This document shows, piece after piece, positions 1 to 8,507 of a DNA stretch of 39,403 nucleotides; position 1 is the stretch's first letter; each line of letters starts with the position of its first letter. Made by a program: the position numbers and the translations under genes. The stretch is taken from the NCBI GenBank assembly GCA_002329075.1, contig DCXR01000046.1, positions 1 through 39,403 of the forward strand, written 5' to 3'. The notes below the pieces were generated by a model. That model saw only the letters and a program-made list of their open reading frames with translations. It was not told the DNA's origin and searched no databases. The stretch comes from Candidatus Neomicrothrix sp. UBA2131. GTDB lineage: Bacteria; Actinomycetota; Acidimicrobiia; Acidimicrobiales; MedAcidi-G1.

Positions 1-438
1 AAGAAGGCTCCGGCCAAGAAGCCGGCGGCGAAGAAGGCCCCGGCCAAGAAGAAGCCGAAGTCCCCCTTCGGCAAGGCCTTCCTCACCGAACAGAGACAAC
101 GCCTCAAGAAGGAGCGGATCCGCTACCTCCGGAGCGCCGACACCCTCGAAGCGGAGGCCGACTCCCTGCTTGACGGACGCGAACCCGGCGACGTCCAGTT
201 CGACGAGGAGTCCGGCGAGGGAGACACCTTTGCCGTAGCCCGCGACCTCGACCTGGCCCTCAGCGCCCAGGCCCGTGATGCCGTCGACCAGATAGATGCC
301 GCCCTCGAGCGGATCCGCAGTGGCGTCTACGGCGTGTGTGTCCAGTCGGGGAAGAACATTCCGAAGGAACGCCTGAAGGCGATTCCATGGGCGGCCGAGC
401 GCGTCGAGTACAAGGCCGGCGGGCTAGGCCGACGTTGA
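1..438 (+). CDS. DksA/TraR-family protein, 5' truncated
   Basis: Open reading frame 1 runs from the window edge to TGA at 436-438; the true start lies upstream. The visible 145 residues open with a Lys/Ala/Pro-rich tract (repeats of KKAPAKK), then a helical region and a C-terminal segment of the DksA/TraR type (YGVC, then SGKNIPKERLKAIPWA). DksA proteins bind the RNA polymerase secondary channel and carry a four-Cys zinc finger. Here only one of the four usual cysteines is seen (about residue 113 of the fragment); the others are replaced, so zinc binding is unlikely. The basic tail could bind nucleic acid. The stop overlaps the proposed lspA start. Family assignment is fairly sure; function is inferred. 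Confidence 0.75.
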   Translation, partial: KKAPAKKPAAKKAPAKKKPKSPFGKAFLTEQRQRLKKERIRYLRSADTLEAEADSLLDGREPGDVQFDEESGEGDTFAVARDLDLALSAQARDAVDQIDAALERIRSGVYGVCVQSGKNIPKERLKAIPWAAERVEYKAGGLGRR

Positions 439-911
439 CTCCGGGCGTGGCCCCCTGGCGGGGTGCGCTGCTGGCTGGGATCTCGGTCCTGGTGCTGGAC
501 CAGGTCACCAAGTGGTGGGTGGTGGAAAACCTCGACTCCGGCCGCACGATCGACCTGTTCTGGACTCTCCGGCTACGGACGGTGTTCAACACGGGTGCCG
601 CATTCAGCCAGGGCGAGGGGCTCGGGCCGATCTTCGCCGTGCTCATCCTCGTCGTGGTTGCACTGCTGGTGCGTCTGGGTGCGAAGGCGGACGACCCGAT
701 CGCCCGGCTCTGCGTCGGCGGGATCGTGGGCGGGGCATTCGGCAACCTCGCCGATCGGGCCTTCCGCTCCGGGGACGGCTTCTTCGGTGGTGGCGTGGTC
801 GACTTCGTCGACTTCCAGTGGTGGCCGGTGTTCAACGTCGCCGACTCTGTGATCGTGGTAGGTGGCCTCCTGATCGTCCTGCGCGGCATGCGCATCGACG
901 CGACCCGATGA
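435..911 (+). CDS. lspA: Lipoprotein signal peptidase (signal peptidase II)
   Basis: Integral membrane aspartyl protease that removes signal peptides from diacylglyceryl-prolipoproteins. Visible family motifs are VLDQVTKWW in the first membrane segment, NTGAAFS, the block ending GNLADR with the first catalytic Asp, and VVDFVDF followed by FNVADS with the second catalytic Asp. Four hydrophobic segments fit the family. The frame is open up to a GTG at 336, but that start would overlap the DksA-like gene by about 100 bp. I prefer TTG at 435, which overlaps that gene's TGA and gives 158 residues, the usual length; GTG 447 is an alternative. The stop overlaps the next gene's ATG, so translation is probably coupled. 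Confidence 0.93.
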   Translation: MTPGVAPWRGALLAGISVLVLDQVTKWWVVENLDSGRTIDLFWTLRLRTVFNTGAAFSQGEGLGPIFAVLILVVVALLVRLGAKADDPIARLCVGGIVGGAFGNLADRAFRSGDGFFGGGVVDFVDFQWWPVFNVADSVIVVGGLLIVLRGMRIDATR

Positions 912-1837
912 CCGGCCTCCACGAACCCATTCCGCCGGCGCTCGATGGCGAGCGGCTCGACCGGCTGGTCAGCCTCCTGACGGGGATCAGCCGGAGCCGT
1001 GCAGCAAGGGCGATAGAGGATGGACAGGTCCTGATCGACGACGAACCGGTGCTGGTCCGTTCCCGTCGGGTGCAGGCTGGAGAGGAGTTGACGGTGCCGG
1101 ACATTGCAGAGGGGGAGGTCCAGGGGCTTCGGCCGGATCCCGGCGTCGAGATCGTCGTCGTCCACGAGGACGCAGAGGTCATTGTCGTGGACAAGGCAGC
1201 CGGCGTAATCGTCCACCCGGGTGCCGGCCACGACGAGGGCACCCTCGTCCACGGCCTCCTGGCCCGCTATCCGGAAGTGGCGTCGGTGGGCTCCGTCCTT
1301 CGTCCGGGGATCGTCCACCGCCTCGATCGCGGAACCTCCGGCCTGCTGATGGTTGCCCGCACCGCAGCGACACATGCCTCGCTCGTCCGGCAACTCTCGG
1401 ATCGCCGGGTCGATCGGCGGTACCTGGCCCTCGTCCACGGCTGTGTCGAAGCCGACGAGGGTCGCATCGAGGCACCCATCGGCCGCTCACCCCGTGGCCG
1501 CACCAGGATGGCGGTAGTGGCCGGGGGACGGGAGGCACGCACCGCCTACACGGTGCAGGAGCGATGGGGGCGGCCAGGCACGACGTTGCTGGAGTGTCGC
1601 CTGGAGACGGGTCGTACGCACCAGATCCGGGTCCACCTGACGGCCATCGGCCACCCGCTGGTCGGTGACGCCGCATACGACTCCTCCCGGGAACACCTCG
1701 GCCTGGACCGGCCGTTCCTGCACGCCGGGCATCTCGGCTTCATGCATCCGGCGACCGGCGCGGCGATGGCCTTCGACTCCTCCCTGCCCGCCGACCTGGC
1801 AGGGGTCCTCGAGAACCTGGCGGAGGGATCGGGCTGA
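908..1837 (+). CDS. rluD: RluA/RluD-family 23S rRNA pseudouridine synthase
   Basis: Converts specific uridines in large-subunit rRNA to pseudouridine. The 309-residue product has an N-terminal S4 RNA-binding domain (about residues 13-70: LDRLVSLL, SRSRAARAIEDGQV) and a catalytic domain with HRLDRGTSGLLMVA, whose Asp140 is the conserved nucleophile. The later ETGRTHQIRVHL and HPLVGDAAY motifs are also typical of the RluA group. ATG 908 overlaps the lspA stop, the lspA-rluD pairing common in bacteria. RluD is the most likely orthologue, but site specificity (RluA, C or D) cannot be proved from sequence alone. It ends 16 bp from the convergent Rrf2 gene. Confidence 0.92.
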   Translation: MTGLHEPIPPALDGERLDRLVSLLTGISRSRAARAIEDGQVLIDDEPVLVRSRRVQAGEELTVPDIAEGEVQGLRPDPGVEIVVVHEDAEVIVVDKAAGVIVHPGAGHDEGTLVHGLLARYPEVASVGSVLRPGIVHRLDRGTSGLLMVARTAATHASLVRQLSDRRVDRRYLALVHGCVEADEGRIEAPIGRSPRGRTRMAVVAGGREARTAYTVQERWGRPGTTLLECRLETGRTHQIRVHLTAIGHPLVGDAAYDSSREHLGLDRPFLHAGHLGFMHPATGAAMAFDSSLPADLAGVLENLAEGSG

Positions 1838-1853
1838 TCCCGTCGGGCCGTGT

Positions 1854-2294
1854 TCAGGCCTCGGGCCAACCCTCCTGGCCGCGGGCCATCCTGGCGATGT
1901 CCTCGAGGGTGAAGGAATCCAGGTATCGCCGCATGTGCGAACCGGCACTGGCCCAGATCGTGAGGAGCACGCACTGCCCCTCGTGGTCACAGGCGCCGTC
2001 GGTGTGCGGCTCGATGAAGTCGCCGGCCACGATCGGCCCGTCGACGGCCGACACGATCTGCGAGAGCAGGATCGTCCCGGGCTCGCGGGCGAGCACGTAG
2101 CCCCCGCCGACACCTCGTTTCGAACGCACCAGGCCGGCGCCCTTGAGGGCCAGCAGGATCTGCTCGAGGTAGGGCTGCGGAAGGCTCGTCTGGTCGGCGA
2201 TGTCGCGGACAGACCGGGGCGTCTGCCCATCGCCATGGAGCGCAAGGGAGAGCAGCGCCCGACTCGCATAGTCGCCACGGGTCGAGACCTTCAC
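1854..2294 (-). CDS. Rrf2-family transcriptional regulator
   Basis: A 146-residue winged-helix regulator of the Rrf2/IscR family. The N-terminus (KVSTRGDYASRALLSLA), the recognition region (IADQTSLPQPYLEQILLALKGAG) and the wing (SKRGVGGGY) are diagnostic. IscR uses three cysteines and a His to bind a 2Fe-2S cluster. Here Cys102 and Cys108 keep the C-x5-C spacing, but the third Cys position is Trp114, so an ordinary IscR site is absent; His120 lies nearby. The start is GTG 2294, with a TAGGAT -10 box 8 nt upstream. It is transcribed divergently from the phosphodiesterase gene, and a 6-bp dyad lies between them, so autoregulation or control of that neighbour is plausible. Confidence 0.88.
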   Translation of the reverse strand: MKVSTRGDYASRALLSLALHGDGQTPRSVRDIADQTSLPQPYLEQILLALKGAGLVRSKRGVGGGYVLAREPGTILLSQIVSAVDGPIVAGDFIEPHTDGACDHEGQCVLLTIWASAGSHMRRYLDSFTLEDIARMARGQEGWPEA

Positions 2295-2296
2295 GG

Positions 2297-2316
2297 CGTC
2301 CGATCCTAGACGGACG
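2297..2316. promoter_or_regulatory. Dyad in the Rrf2/phosphodiesterase divergent promoter
   Basis: CGTCCG at 2297-2302 and CGGACG at 2311-2316 form a perfect 6-bp inverted repeat around the minus-strand -10 box TAGGAT (2308 to 2303). A repressor bound here would block the Rrf2 gene and could affect the divergent gene. The repeat is seen directly; its use as an Rrf2 operator is inference. Confidence 0.4.
2303..2308 (-). promoter_or_regulatory. -10 box of the Rrf2 gene, leaderless type
   Basis: TAGGAT on the minus strand ends 8 nt before GTG 2294, so transcription should begin at or almost at the start codon. No Shine-Dalgarno sequence could fit. Confidence 0.55.
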
Positions 2317-2325
2317 TTCCGGCGC

Positions 2326-2331
2326 TACGTT
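2326..2331 (+). promoter_or_regulatory. -10 box of the phosphodiesterase gene, leaderless type
   Basis: TACGTT is followed by 6 nt and then GTG 2338. The predicted transcript starts at the start codon. Confidence 0.55.
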
Positions 2332-2337
2332 CGAGTC

Positions 2338-3456
2338 GTGATCGGCGACGATTCCCACCCGGACGACGAGCCCCTGCTGCCCGACTACGGCGGCGCCTGC
2401 GTGACCGGACTCGTCCCGGCGCTACTTGAGGGATCCCATGAGCCCGACTGGCTCTCGCACGACCTGCTCGCCGCCCGCCGGGTCCTGCTCCTCGTGCTCG
2501 ACGGGCTGGGTTGGAACCAACTCCAGCAGCGCCGGGACGTGGCGCCCGTGCTTGCCGCCCTGGACGGGCAGCCGATCACCACCGTCTCGCCGACCACGAC
2601 GTCGGCGGCACTGACCTCCATCTCCACAGGGCTTCCTCCCGGTGAGCACGGTGTCGTTGGCTACCGGATCTCCGTCGACGGACTGGTCCTCAACGCCCTC
2701 CGTTGGACAACGGCTGACGGGGACGCCAGGCGGAGGATCGACCCAGCCGTGTTCCAGCCGTACCCGGCCTTCGGCGACCAGTACCCGCCGGTCGTCACCC
2801 GGGCCGAATTCGTCGGATCGGGCTTCACCCGCGCCCACCTGTCGGCGACCCGGCTCGTCGGCTACAAGGGGCGACACGACATGGTCGACCGGACGGTTGG
2901 CCTGCTGGCCGCAGGCGAGTCGTTCGTCTACGCCTATTGGGACGGCATCGACCGCATCGCACATGAACACGGCCTGGGCGACCGTTACGACGAGGAGTTG
3001 GCCGACTGTGATGCGATGGTCGCCGCCCTCATCGATCGCGTGCCTCCAGGGACCGCCGTCGTCGTGACCGCCGACCACGGGCAGGTCCACGTCGGGGAAC
3101 GAATCCTCGACCTGCCGCCGGAGGTGACCTCCTGCCTCGAGGGGCAGAGCGGCGAGGCCCGGTTCCGGTGGCTCCATTCACGTCCGGGAGCCGCCGCGGA
3201 CCTCCGGGCCGCGGCCATCGGGGCGTTCGGGCAACAGGCCTGGATAAGAACCCTTCACGAGGTCGAGACAGAATGTTGGCTGGGGCCCCGCCTGGGCTCG
3301 GCAGCCCGCTCCCGCCTCGGCGATGTGGCCCTGGTGGCCAGGGGCCAGGTCGCCTTCCGGGACCCCGCCGAGGTGATGTCGATCGACCTGATAGGGCGCC
3401 ACGGGTCGCTCACCCCGGACGAGGTGCTGGTGCCGGCAATCGGGATCGTGGCCTGA
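2338..3456 (+). CDS. Type I phosphodiesterase/nucleotide pyrophosphatase family protein
   Basis: A 372-residue protein of the alkaline-phosphatase superfamily. Visible metal and nucleophile motifs are LLLVLDGLGWNQL (metal Asp, about residue 59), TTVSPTTTSAALTSISTG (candidate Thr nucleophile), YWDGIDRIAHEHG (Asp and His metal ligands) and VVTADHGQVHV (Asp-His pair). These fit a two-zinc phosphodiesterase or pyrophosphatase. Substrates in the family include nucleotides and phosphonate or phosphodiester compounds, and the actual substrate is not evident. There is no clear signal peptide, so it is probably cytoplasmic. Start GTG 2338 is supported by a TANNNT box 6 nt upstream. The gene is divergent from the Rrf2 regulator. 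Confidence 0.85.
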   Translation: MIGDDSHPDDEPLLPDYGGACVTGLVPALLEGSHEPDWLSHDLLAARRVLLLVLDGLGWNQLQQRRDVAPVLAALDGQPITTVSPTTTSAALTSISTGLPPGEHGVVGYRISVDGLVLNALRWTTADGDARRRIDPAVFQPYPAFGDQYPPVVTRAEFVGSGFTRAHLSATRLVGYKGRHDMVDRTVGLLAAGESFVYAYWDGIDRIAHEHGLGDRYDEELADCDAMVAALIDRVPPGTAVVVTADHGQVHVGERILDLPPEVTSCLEGQSGEARFRWLHSRPGAAADLRAAAIGAFGQQAWIRTLHEVETECWLGPRLGSAARSRLGDVALVARGQVAFRDPAEVMSIDLIGRHGSLTPDEVLVPAIGIVA

Positions 3457-3513
3457 GGACCGGGGGGGACGACACCCTCCGTGGCGGTGCCTCCGCGCGT
3501 CCTCCCATCGGCG

Positions 3514-3519
3514 TAGAGT
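3514..3519 (+). promoter_or_regulatory. -10 box of bpa, leaderless type
   Basis: TAGAGT is followed by 7 nt and then ATG 3527, the spacing expected of a leaderless transcript. Confidence 0.6.
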
Positions 3520-3526
3520 CGGATCG

Positions 3527-4051
3527 ATGGAGCCGACGAACAGACCGGGTGCCGACGAGCCGGAGGTGGACCAACCCGAGGTGCTCGTAGACCAGGGCCC
3601 CGCCACCGTCGAAGAACCCGCCAACTCCGACGTCCCCGGCGAGGAGGCCATCGAACACCCGGCCAAGGTGATGCGGGTCGGAACGATGATGAAACAACTG
3701 CTCGAAGAGGTTCGTGCAGCCAGCCTCGACGAGGCCAGCCGCGACCGCCTCAAGGCCATCTACGAGACATCGGTCGACGAACTCGGGTCGGCGCTCTCCG
3801 AGGACCTGCGCGACGAACTGGATCGGCTTGCCCTCTCGTTCGGCGAGGGCGAGGCGCCGAGCGCCGACGAACTCCGCATCGCCCAGGCACAGCTGGTCGG
3901 GTGGCTCGAGGGGCTCGTCCAGGGCATCCAGGCCACCCTGTTCGCCCAGCAGATGGCCGCCCAGCAGCAGTTGGCCGAAATGCGCCGCGGCGAGCTAGGC
4001 CCCGGACAGGCCCCGCCCGGCGTCGACGCCCGCCCGGGCACCTACCTCTGA
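3527..4051 (+). CDS. bpa: Bacterial proteasome activator Bpa/PafE
   Basis: A 174-residue protein with an acidic, disordered N-terminus (about 1-45) and a helical core containing LLEEVRAASLDEASRDRL, RDELDRLALSF and ELRIAQAQLVGWLEGLVQGI. These match the DUF2587 Bpa/PafE family as I remember it. Known members form dodecameric rings that open the 20S proteasome gate through a C-terminal Gly-x-Tyr-Leu tail, without ATP or Pup; this protein ends Pro-Gly-Thr-Tyr-Leu, which keeps that tail. It implies that a 20S proteasome is encoded elsewhere. ATG 3527 follows a leaderless-type promoter. It sits just upstream of dnaE, with 27 bp between them. Confidence 0.9.
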   Translation: MEPTNRPGADEPEVDQPEVLVDQGPATVEEPANSDVPGEEAIEHPAKVMRVGTMMKQLLEEVRAASLDEASRDRLKAIYETSVDELGSALSEDLRDELDRLALSFGEGEAPSADELRIAQAQLVGWLEGLVQGIQATLFAQQMAAQQQLAEMRRGELGPGQAPPGVDARPGTYL

Positions 4052-4078
4052 GCCCCTGAGTCGGACGCAGCGCTACCA

Positions 4079-7000
4079 GTGACCGACTCCTTCGCCCACC
4101 TCCACGTCCACACCGAGTATTCGCTGCTGGACGGAGCGGCCCGGATCGGGGACATCGTGGCGGCGGCGGTTGCCGACGGCCAACCGGCGATCGGCATCAC
4201 CGACCACGGGAACATGTACGGGGTCGTCGACTTCTACCGGGCCTGCAGGGAGCAGGGGATCAAGCCGGTGCTGGGCACCGAGGCGTACATGGCTCACGAG
4301 TCACGCAGCGAACGGCCCACCCGTCGTGGCCGGCTGGACGACTCCGGCGGGGAGACCGAAGGCGGACGCAAGCTCTACTACCACCTCACCCTCCTGGCCG
4401 AGAACGCCACCGGCTACCGCAACCTGATCCAGGTGGCCAGCCGGGCCTTCCTGGAGGGCTACTACTACAAGCCCCGGGTCGACTGGGAGGTCCTCGCCGA
4501 CCACAACGAGGGGCTCATCGCCACCACCGGCTGTCTCGGGGGCCAGGTCCTCCAGGCGCTCCTCAGGGACGACTACGAGGGGGCCAGGGAACGGGCCGGA
4601 CGCCTCCAGGACATCTTCGGCAGGGACAACCTGTTCGTCGAACTCCAGGACCACGGCATCCCCGAACAGCAGCGAACCAACCCGCAGCTCATCCGCCTGG
4701 CCGAGGAACTGGGTGCGCCGTTGCTGGCTACGAACGACAGCCACTACACCTGCGAGGACGATGCCGTGTCCCACGATGCGCTCCTCTGCGTCCAGACAGG
4801 CTCGCTTGTGAGCGACGAACAGCGATTCCGGTTCCACGGCACCCAGCACTACGTCAAGTCGGCCGGCGAGATGCGCGGCCTCTTCCGCGATGTCCCGTCT
4901 GCCTGTGACAACACTCTCTGGATCGCCGAGCGCTGCGACGTAGAGATCGAGTTCGGCAAGCCACAGCTCCCGGACTTCCCACTGCCCGACGGGTTCACGG
5001 ACGACGATACCTACCTCGAGCACCTGACCTTCGAGGGGGCCCGGAAGCGATGGGGCGACACGCTGCCCGACTCGGTCGTCGAGCGGCTGGCATACGAACT
5101 GAAGGTCATCGGCGACATGGGCTTCTCCGCGTACTTCCTCATCACCTGGGACCTCATCCGGTACGCCAGGGAGCGAAGCATCCGGGTCGGCCCCGGGCGG
5201 GGCAGCGCAGCAGGCTGCGCCGTGGCATACGCCCTCGCGATCACCGACCTCGACCCGATCAGGTACGACCTGCTGTTCGAGCGCTTCCTGAACCCGAGCC
5301 GGAGCAACATGCCGGATATCGACATGGACTTCGATTCCCGTCACAGGGACGAACTGATCCGCTACGCAGCCGAGCGATACGGCCGGGACCACGTGGCACA
5401 GATCATCACCTTCTCCCAGATCAAGGCACGCGCCGCCGTGCGCGACGCCGCCCGGGTGCTGGGGCATCCGTACGGGCTGGGCGACAGGGTCGCCAAGGCG
5501 ATGCCGCAGTTGATCATGGGTCGCGACACCCCGCTTGCGGCCTGCCTCGTGGAGACCGAGGAGCATTCCGACGGCTTCAAGATGGCCGCCGACCTCCGCC
5601 AGATGTACGAGACCGACAACGACGTTCGCGAGGTCGTCGACGTGGCCCGTGGGCTCGAGGGGCTCCGTCGCCAGGACAGCATCCACGCCGCCGCCGTGGT
5701 GATCACCAAGGAACCCCTCACCGAGTACCTACCCATCCAGCGAAAGCCCGAATCCGGCCAGGATCCCGCCGACGCACCGGTGGTCACCCAGTTCGAGATG
5801 CACGCCGTCGAGGACCTCGGCCTCCTCAAGATGGACTTCCTGGGCCTCCGGAACCTGGATGTCATCACCGACACCCTGGCCCTCGTAGAGGCGACCCGGG
5901 GCGAGGTCATCGACATCGACAACGTGCAACTCGACGACGCGGCCACATTCGACCTGCTGGCACGTGGCGACACGATCGGCGTGTTCCAACTCGAGTCGGG
6001 GCCGATGCGCACCCTCATGCGCTCGTTGGCCCCGACCGGCTTCCAGGACGTTGCGGCGCTCGTCGCGCTCTACCGGCCCGGTCCGATGTCCACCAACATG
6101 CACAACGACTATGCCGACCGCAAGAACGGCAGGCAGCCGGTTTCCTACTTCCATCCCGATGCCGAAGAGCTCCTCGCCGACACGTACGGGCTGATGATCT
6201 ACCAGGAGTCGGTCATGAGGGTGGCGCAGAAGTTCGCCGGCTATTCGATGGCCGATGCCGACAACCTACGCAAGGCCTGCGGCAAGAAGGACCGGGAGCT
6301 CATGCAGAAGGAACGCAAGGGCTTCGTCTCCGGCTGTGAGGCGACTGGCTACGGCGGTGCTCTGGGCGACGACCTCTTTGACGACATCGAGCAGTTCGCC
6401 GACTATGCGTTCAACAAGAGCCACTCGTACGGCTACGGCTACATCGCCTACCAGATCGCGTTCCTGAAGGCCAACTACCCGGTCGAGTACATGGCGGCAC
6501 TGCTCACCAGCGTCAAGTCGAACCTGGACAAGGCGGCCGTGTACCTGAACGAATGCCGGATCATGGGCATCGATGTCGGGGTACCGGACATCAACACGGC
6601 CCGCAGCGACTTCCATGCCCTCCCGGGTGACCAGGTGGGCGCCAACGGTTCGGGTTCCGGGCACCGCATCGCGTTCGGGCTGTCAGCGGTACGCAACGTG
6701 GGGGAGGGGCTCGTCGATCTCCTGCTGGCCGAGCGGGACAGCGGAGGTCCGTTCGCCGACTTCTACGACTTCGTCGAGCGTTGCGACAGCACGGTGCTCA
6801 ACAAGCGAACGGTCGAGTCCCTGATCAAGGCCGGCGCCTTCGATGCATTCGGCCATCCCCGGCAGGGGCTCCTCCTCGCCCACGAGCAGGTCATCGAACA
6901 CACCCTTGCCCGTCGCCGTGAGCACGACATGGGTGTCATGTCCCTGTTCGGCGAAGGCGATTCCGAGCCCCTGTTCGATGAGCGGACGGTTATCAGCGAC

Positions 7001-7636
7001 GTCGAGTTCGACAAGACCGTCCGCCTGGCCTTCGAAAAGGAGATGCTCGGGCTCTACGTGTCGGACCATCCCCTGTCGGGTTATGAGGTGGCCCTGCGGC
7101 GTCGGTGCGACATGGCCATTGCAGACCTGGCCGATGTCGACGACGGTATGCAGCACACGATCGGCGGCGTCCTCACCAACCTCCAGAAGAAGTGGACGCG
7201 CAAGGGTGACCTGATGGCGGTCTTCGACCTCGAGGACCTCGGGGGCAGCGTCGAGGTCACGGTGTTTCCGAAGACGATGGCAGAGCACGGCCACAAGCTC
7301 GAGGAGGACGCCATCGTGCTGGTCCGCGGCCGTCTGGACGACCGACGGGGCGACGTCCCGAAGATCCTCTGTCACGAGGTGGAGGTCGTCGAGATGGGCG
7401 ACCTGCCCTCCTCGCGGCCCGTGCGGGTGCGGCTTCCCATCGATCGGGTCAGCAAGTCGACGGTCGACGAGCTCAAGGAGTTGCTGTCTGCGCATCCCGG
7501 TGACGCCGAGGTCTACCTCCACCTGGGGGACCGTCAGGTCCTGCGGCTCCCCGCCGACTACTGCGTGAATCCGTCGGGGGGCCTGGTCGGGGAGTTGCGG
7601 GTGTTGCTGGGTGCCGAGGCCGTGGTGACAGGCTGA
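4079..7636 (+). CDS. dnaE: DNA polymerase III alpha subunit
   Basis: The 1185-residue replicative polymerase subunit, full length for the DnaE1 class. The N-terminal PHP domain begins HLHVHTEYSLLDGAARI, with the His cluster at residues 7-11. The family C polymerase active site includes GPGRGSAAGC and PDIDMDF (residues 412-418), with catalytic aspartates. YAFNKSHSYGYGYIAYQ is the conserved fingers region. The C-terminal OB-fold (about residues 1020-1110, TIGGVLTNLQKKWTRKGD) is also present. Start GTG 4079 gives the usual MTDSFAHLH N-terminus; no clear Shine-Dalgarno or TANNNT box at leaderless distance is seen. The PHP histidines suggest possible residual exonuclease activity, which is inference. 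The gene stands alone; 148 bp follow before the next gene. Confidence 0.98.
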   Translation: MTDSFAHLHVHTEYSLLDGAARIGDIVAAAVADGQPAIGITDHGNMYGVVDFYRACREQGIKPVLGTEAYMAHESRSERPTRRGRLDDSGGETEGGRKLYYHLTLLAENATGYRNLIQVASRAFLEGYYYKPRVDWEVLADHNEGLIATTGCLGGQVLQALLRDDYEGARERAGRLQDIFGRDNLFVELQDHGIPEQQRTNPQLIRLAEELGAPLLATNDSHYTCEDDAVSHDALLCVQTGSLVSDEQRFRFHGTQHYVKSAGEMRGLFRDVPSACDNTLWIAERCDVEIEFGKPQLPDFPLPDGFTDDDTYLEHLTFEGARKRWGDTLPDSVVERLAYELKVIGDMGFSAYFLITWDLIRYARERSIRVGPGRGSAAGCAVAYALAITDLDPIRYDLLFERFLNPSRSNMPDIDMDFDSRHRDELIRYAAERYGRDHVAQIITFSQIKARAAVRDAARVLGHPYGLGDRVAKAMPQLIMGRDTPLAACLVETEEHSDGFKMAADLRQMYETDNDVREVVDVARGLEGLRRQDSIHAAAVVITKEPLTEYLPIQRKPESGQDPADAPVVTQFEMHAVEDLGLLKMDFLGLRNLDVITDTLALVEATRGEVIDIDNVQLDDAATFDLLARGDTIGVFQLESGPMRTLMRSLAPTGFQDVAALVALYRPGPMSTNMHNDYADRKNGRQPVSYFHPDAEELLADTYGLMIYQESVMRVAQKFAGYSMADADNLRKACGKKDRELMQKERKGFVSGCEATGYGGALGDDLFDDIEQFADYAFNKSHSYGYGYIAYQIAFLKANYPVEYMAALLTSVKSNLDKAAVYLNECRIMGIDVGVPDINTARSDFHALPGDQVGANGSGSGHRIAFGLSAVRNVGEGLVDLLLAERDSGGPFADFYDFVERCDSTVLNKRTVESLIKAGAFDAFGHPRQGLLLAHEQVIEHTLARRREHDMGVMSLFGEGDSEPLFDERTVISDVEFDKTVRLAFEKEMLGLYVSDHPLSGYEVALRRRCDMAIADLADVDDGMQHTIGGVLTNLQKKWTRKGDLMAVFDLEDLGGSVEVTVFPKTMAEHGHKLEEDAIVLVRGRLDDRRGDVPKILCHEVEVVEMGDLPSSRPVRVRLPIDRVSKSTVDELKELLSAHPGDAEVYLHLGDRQVLRLPADYCVNPSGGLVGELRVLLGAEAVVTG

Positions 7637-7784
7637 GGCAGCCGGGGGCGTCGCCGCTCGGGTTGGGATCGAACCGTCGTGACGGCAGGCTGTATGCACG
7701 TGAGCGGCAGTCGCCACGACCGGTCGGCGCATCCCATTTCGTGACCTGGCCGGTGAATCGTCCGAGAGCAAGGGACCTGAGTCG

Positions 7785-8453
7785 ATGGCGATCGAGGTCG
7801 AGACGAAGGATTGTTCGATGCTCGGCGATGCCGAGATTGAGGAAATGGCGGACCTCTGTGGCGATGGCCCGAACCCCCTGGGTATCGGCCTTCTGTCCAA
7901 GGAGAGCGAGGAATGGGTCCTGGCCACCACGGCCCGTGACGGCGGTCGCCTGAAGGGCTATGCCTTCTCGACCCTTGAACGCATCGGTGGCACCCCGAGC
8001 GTGATCGTCGGGTTGGCGTCGGTTCGCAGGACCAGCAAGCGCGACACCGTCCTCCGCGCCCTTGTGACCGAGTTGCTCCGGCGCGCCGTCCTCGCCTTCC
8101 CGGACGAGGACGTGGTCGTCGGCACCCGGTTCAACAACCCGGCCGGCTTCGAGGCGTACCGGTCCCTCACGGATGTCAACCCCCGCCCCGGCCACCGAGC
8201 CTCGGGTGAGGAGCGGGCCTGGGGCCGTCGTTTCGTGAAGCGCTTCGGCCTCTCCGCCCTCAACTACGACGAGCACGCCTTCCGCTCCAAGGGCACCGGC
8301 AGCCAGGCCTGTGTGTTCGACCACTGCAGCCTCAAGCCCGAGTCGATCGATGCCGAGGTGGCGGGCCTGTTCGACGGGCTCGACATCGAGCGGGGAGACT
8401 CCCTCGTGGCCTGTGGATGGGCTCTGGCCGAGGACCTCGAAAAGCTGCTCTAG
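7785..8453 (+). CDS. Hypothetical protein, possible GNAT-fold
   Basis: A 222-residue soluble protein that I do not recognise as a named family. Its first 140 residues resemble a GNAT acetyltransferase layout: helix-rich start, strands WVLATTARDGGRLKGYAFSTL and PSVIVGLASVRR, a long helix (TVLRALVTELLRRAVLAF), a strand DVVVGTRF and a terminal NPAGFEAYRSL. The last resembles the family's closing Asn and Tyr positions. The C-terminal 80 residues carry Cys and His (ACVFDHCSL) and may be lineage-specific. AAGGGA about 9 nt before ATG 7785 serves as a ribosome binding site. Acetyltransferase activity is only an inference. The preceding 148 bp show no other gene. Confidence 0.75.
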   Translation: MAIEVETKDCSMLGDAEIEEMADLCGDGPNPLGIGLLSKESEEWVLATTARDGGRLKGYAFSTLERIGGTPSVIVGLASVRRTSKRDTVLRALVTELLRRAVLAFPDEDVVVGTRFNNPAGFEAYRSLTDVNPRPGHRASGEERAWGRRFVKRFGLSALNYDEHAFRSKGTGSQACVFDHCSLKPESIDAEVAGLFDGLDIERGDSLVACGWALAEDLEKLL

Positions 8454-8507
8454 AGAGCGTCGGCCGGCCCGGTTGTCGTTTCCCCACGGTCGACGGATTT
8501 TCAGGTC

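Noticed and set aside
1..75. Lysine/alanine repeats as a sign of a histone-like protein
   Set aside because: The body that follows has DksA/TraR features, so the basic tract is treated as its tail.
4301..5686. Long minus-strand frame (461 codons) inside dnaE
   Set aside because: A by-product of high G+C in the third codon position; DnaE motifs occupy the opposite strand throughout.
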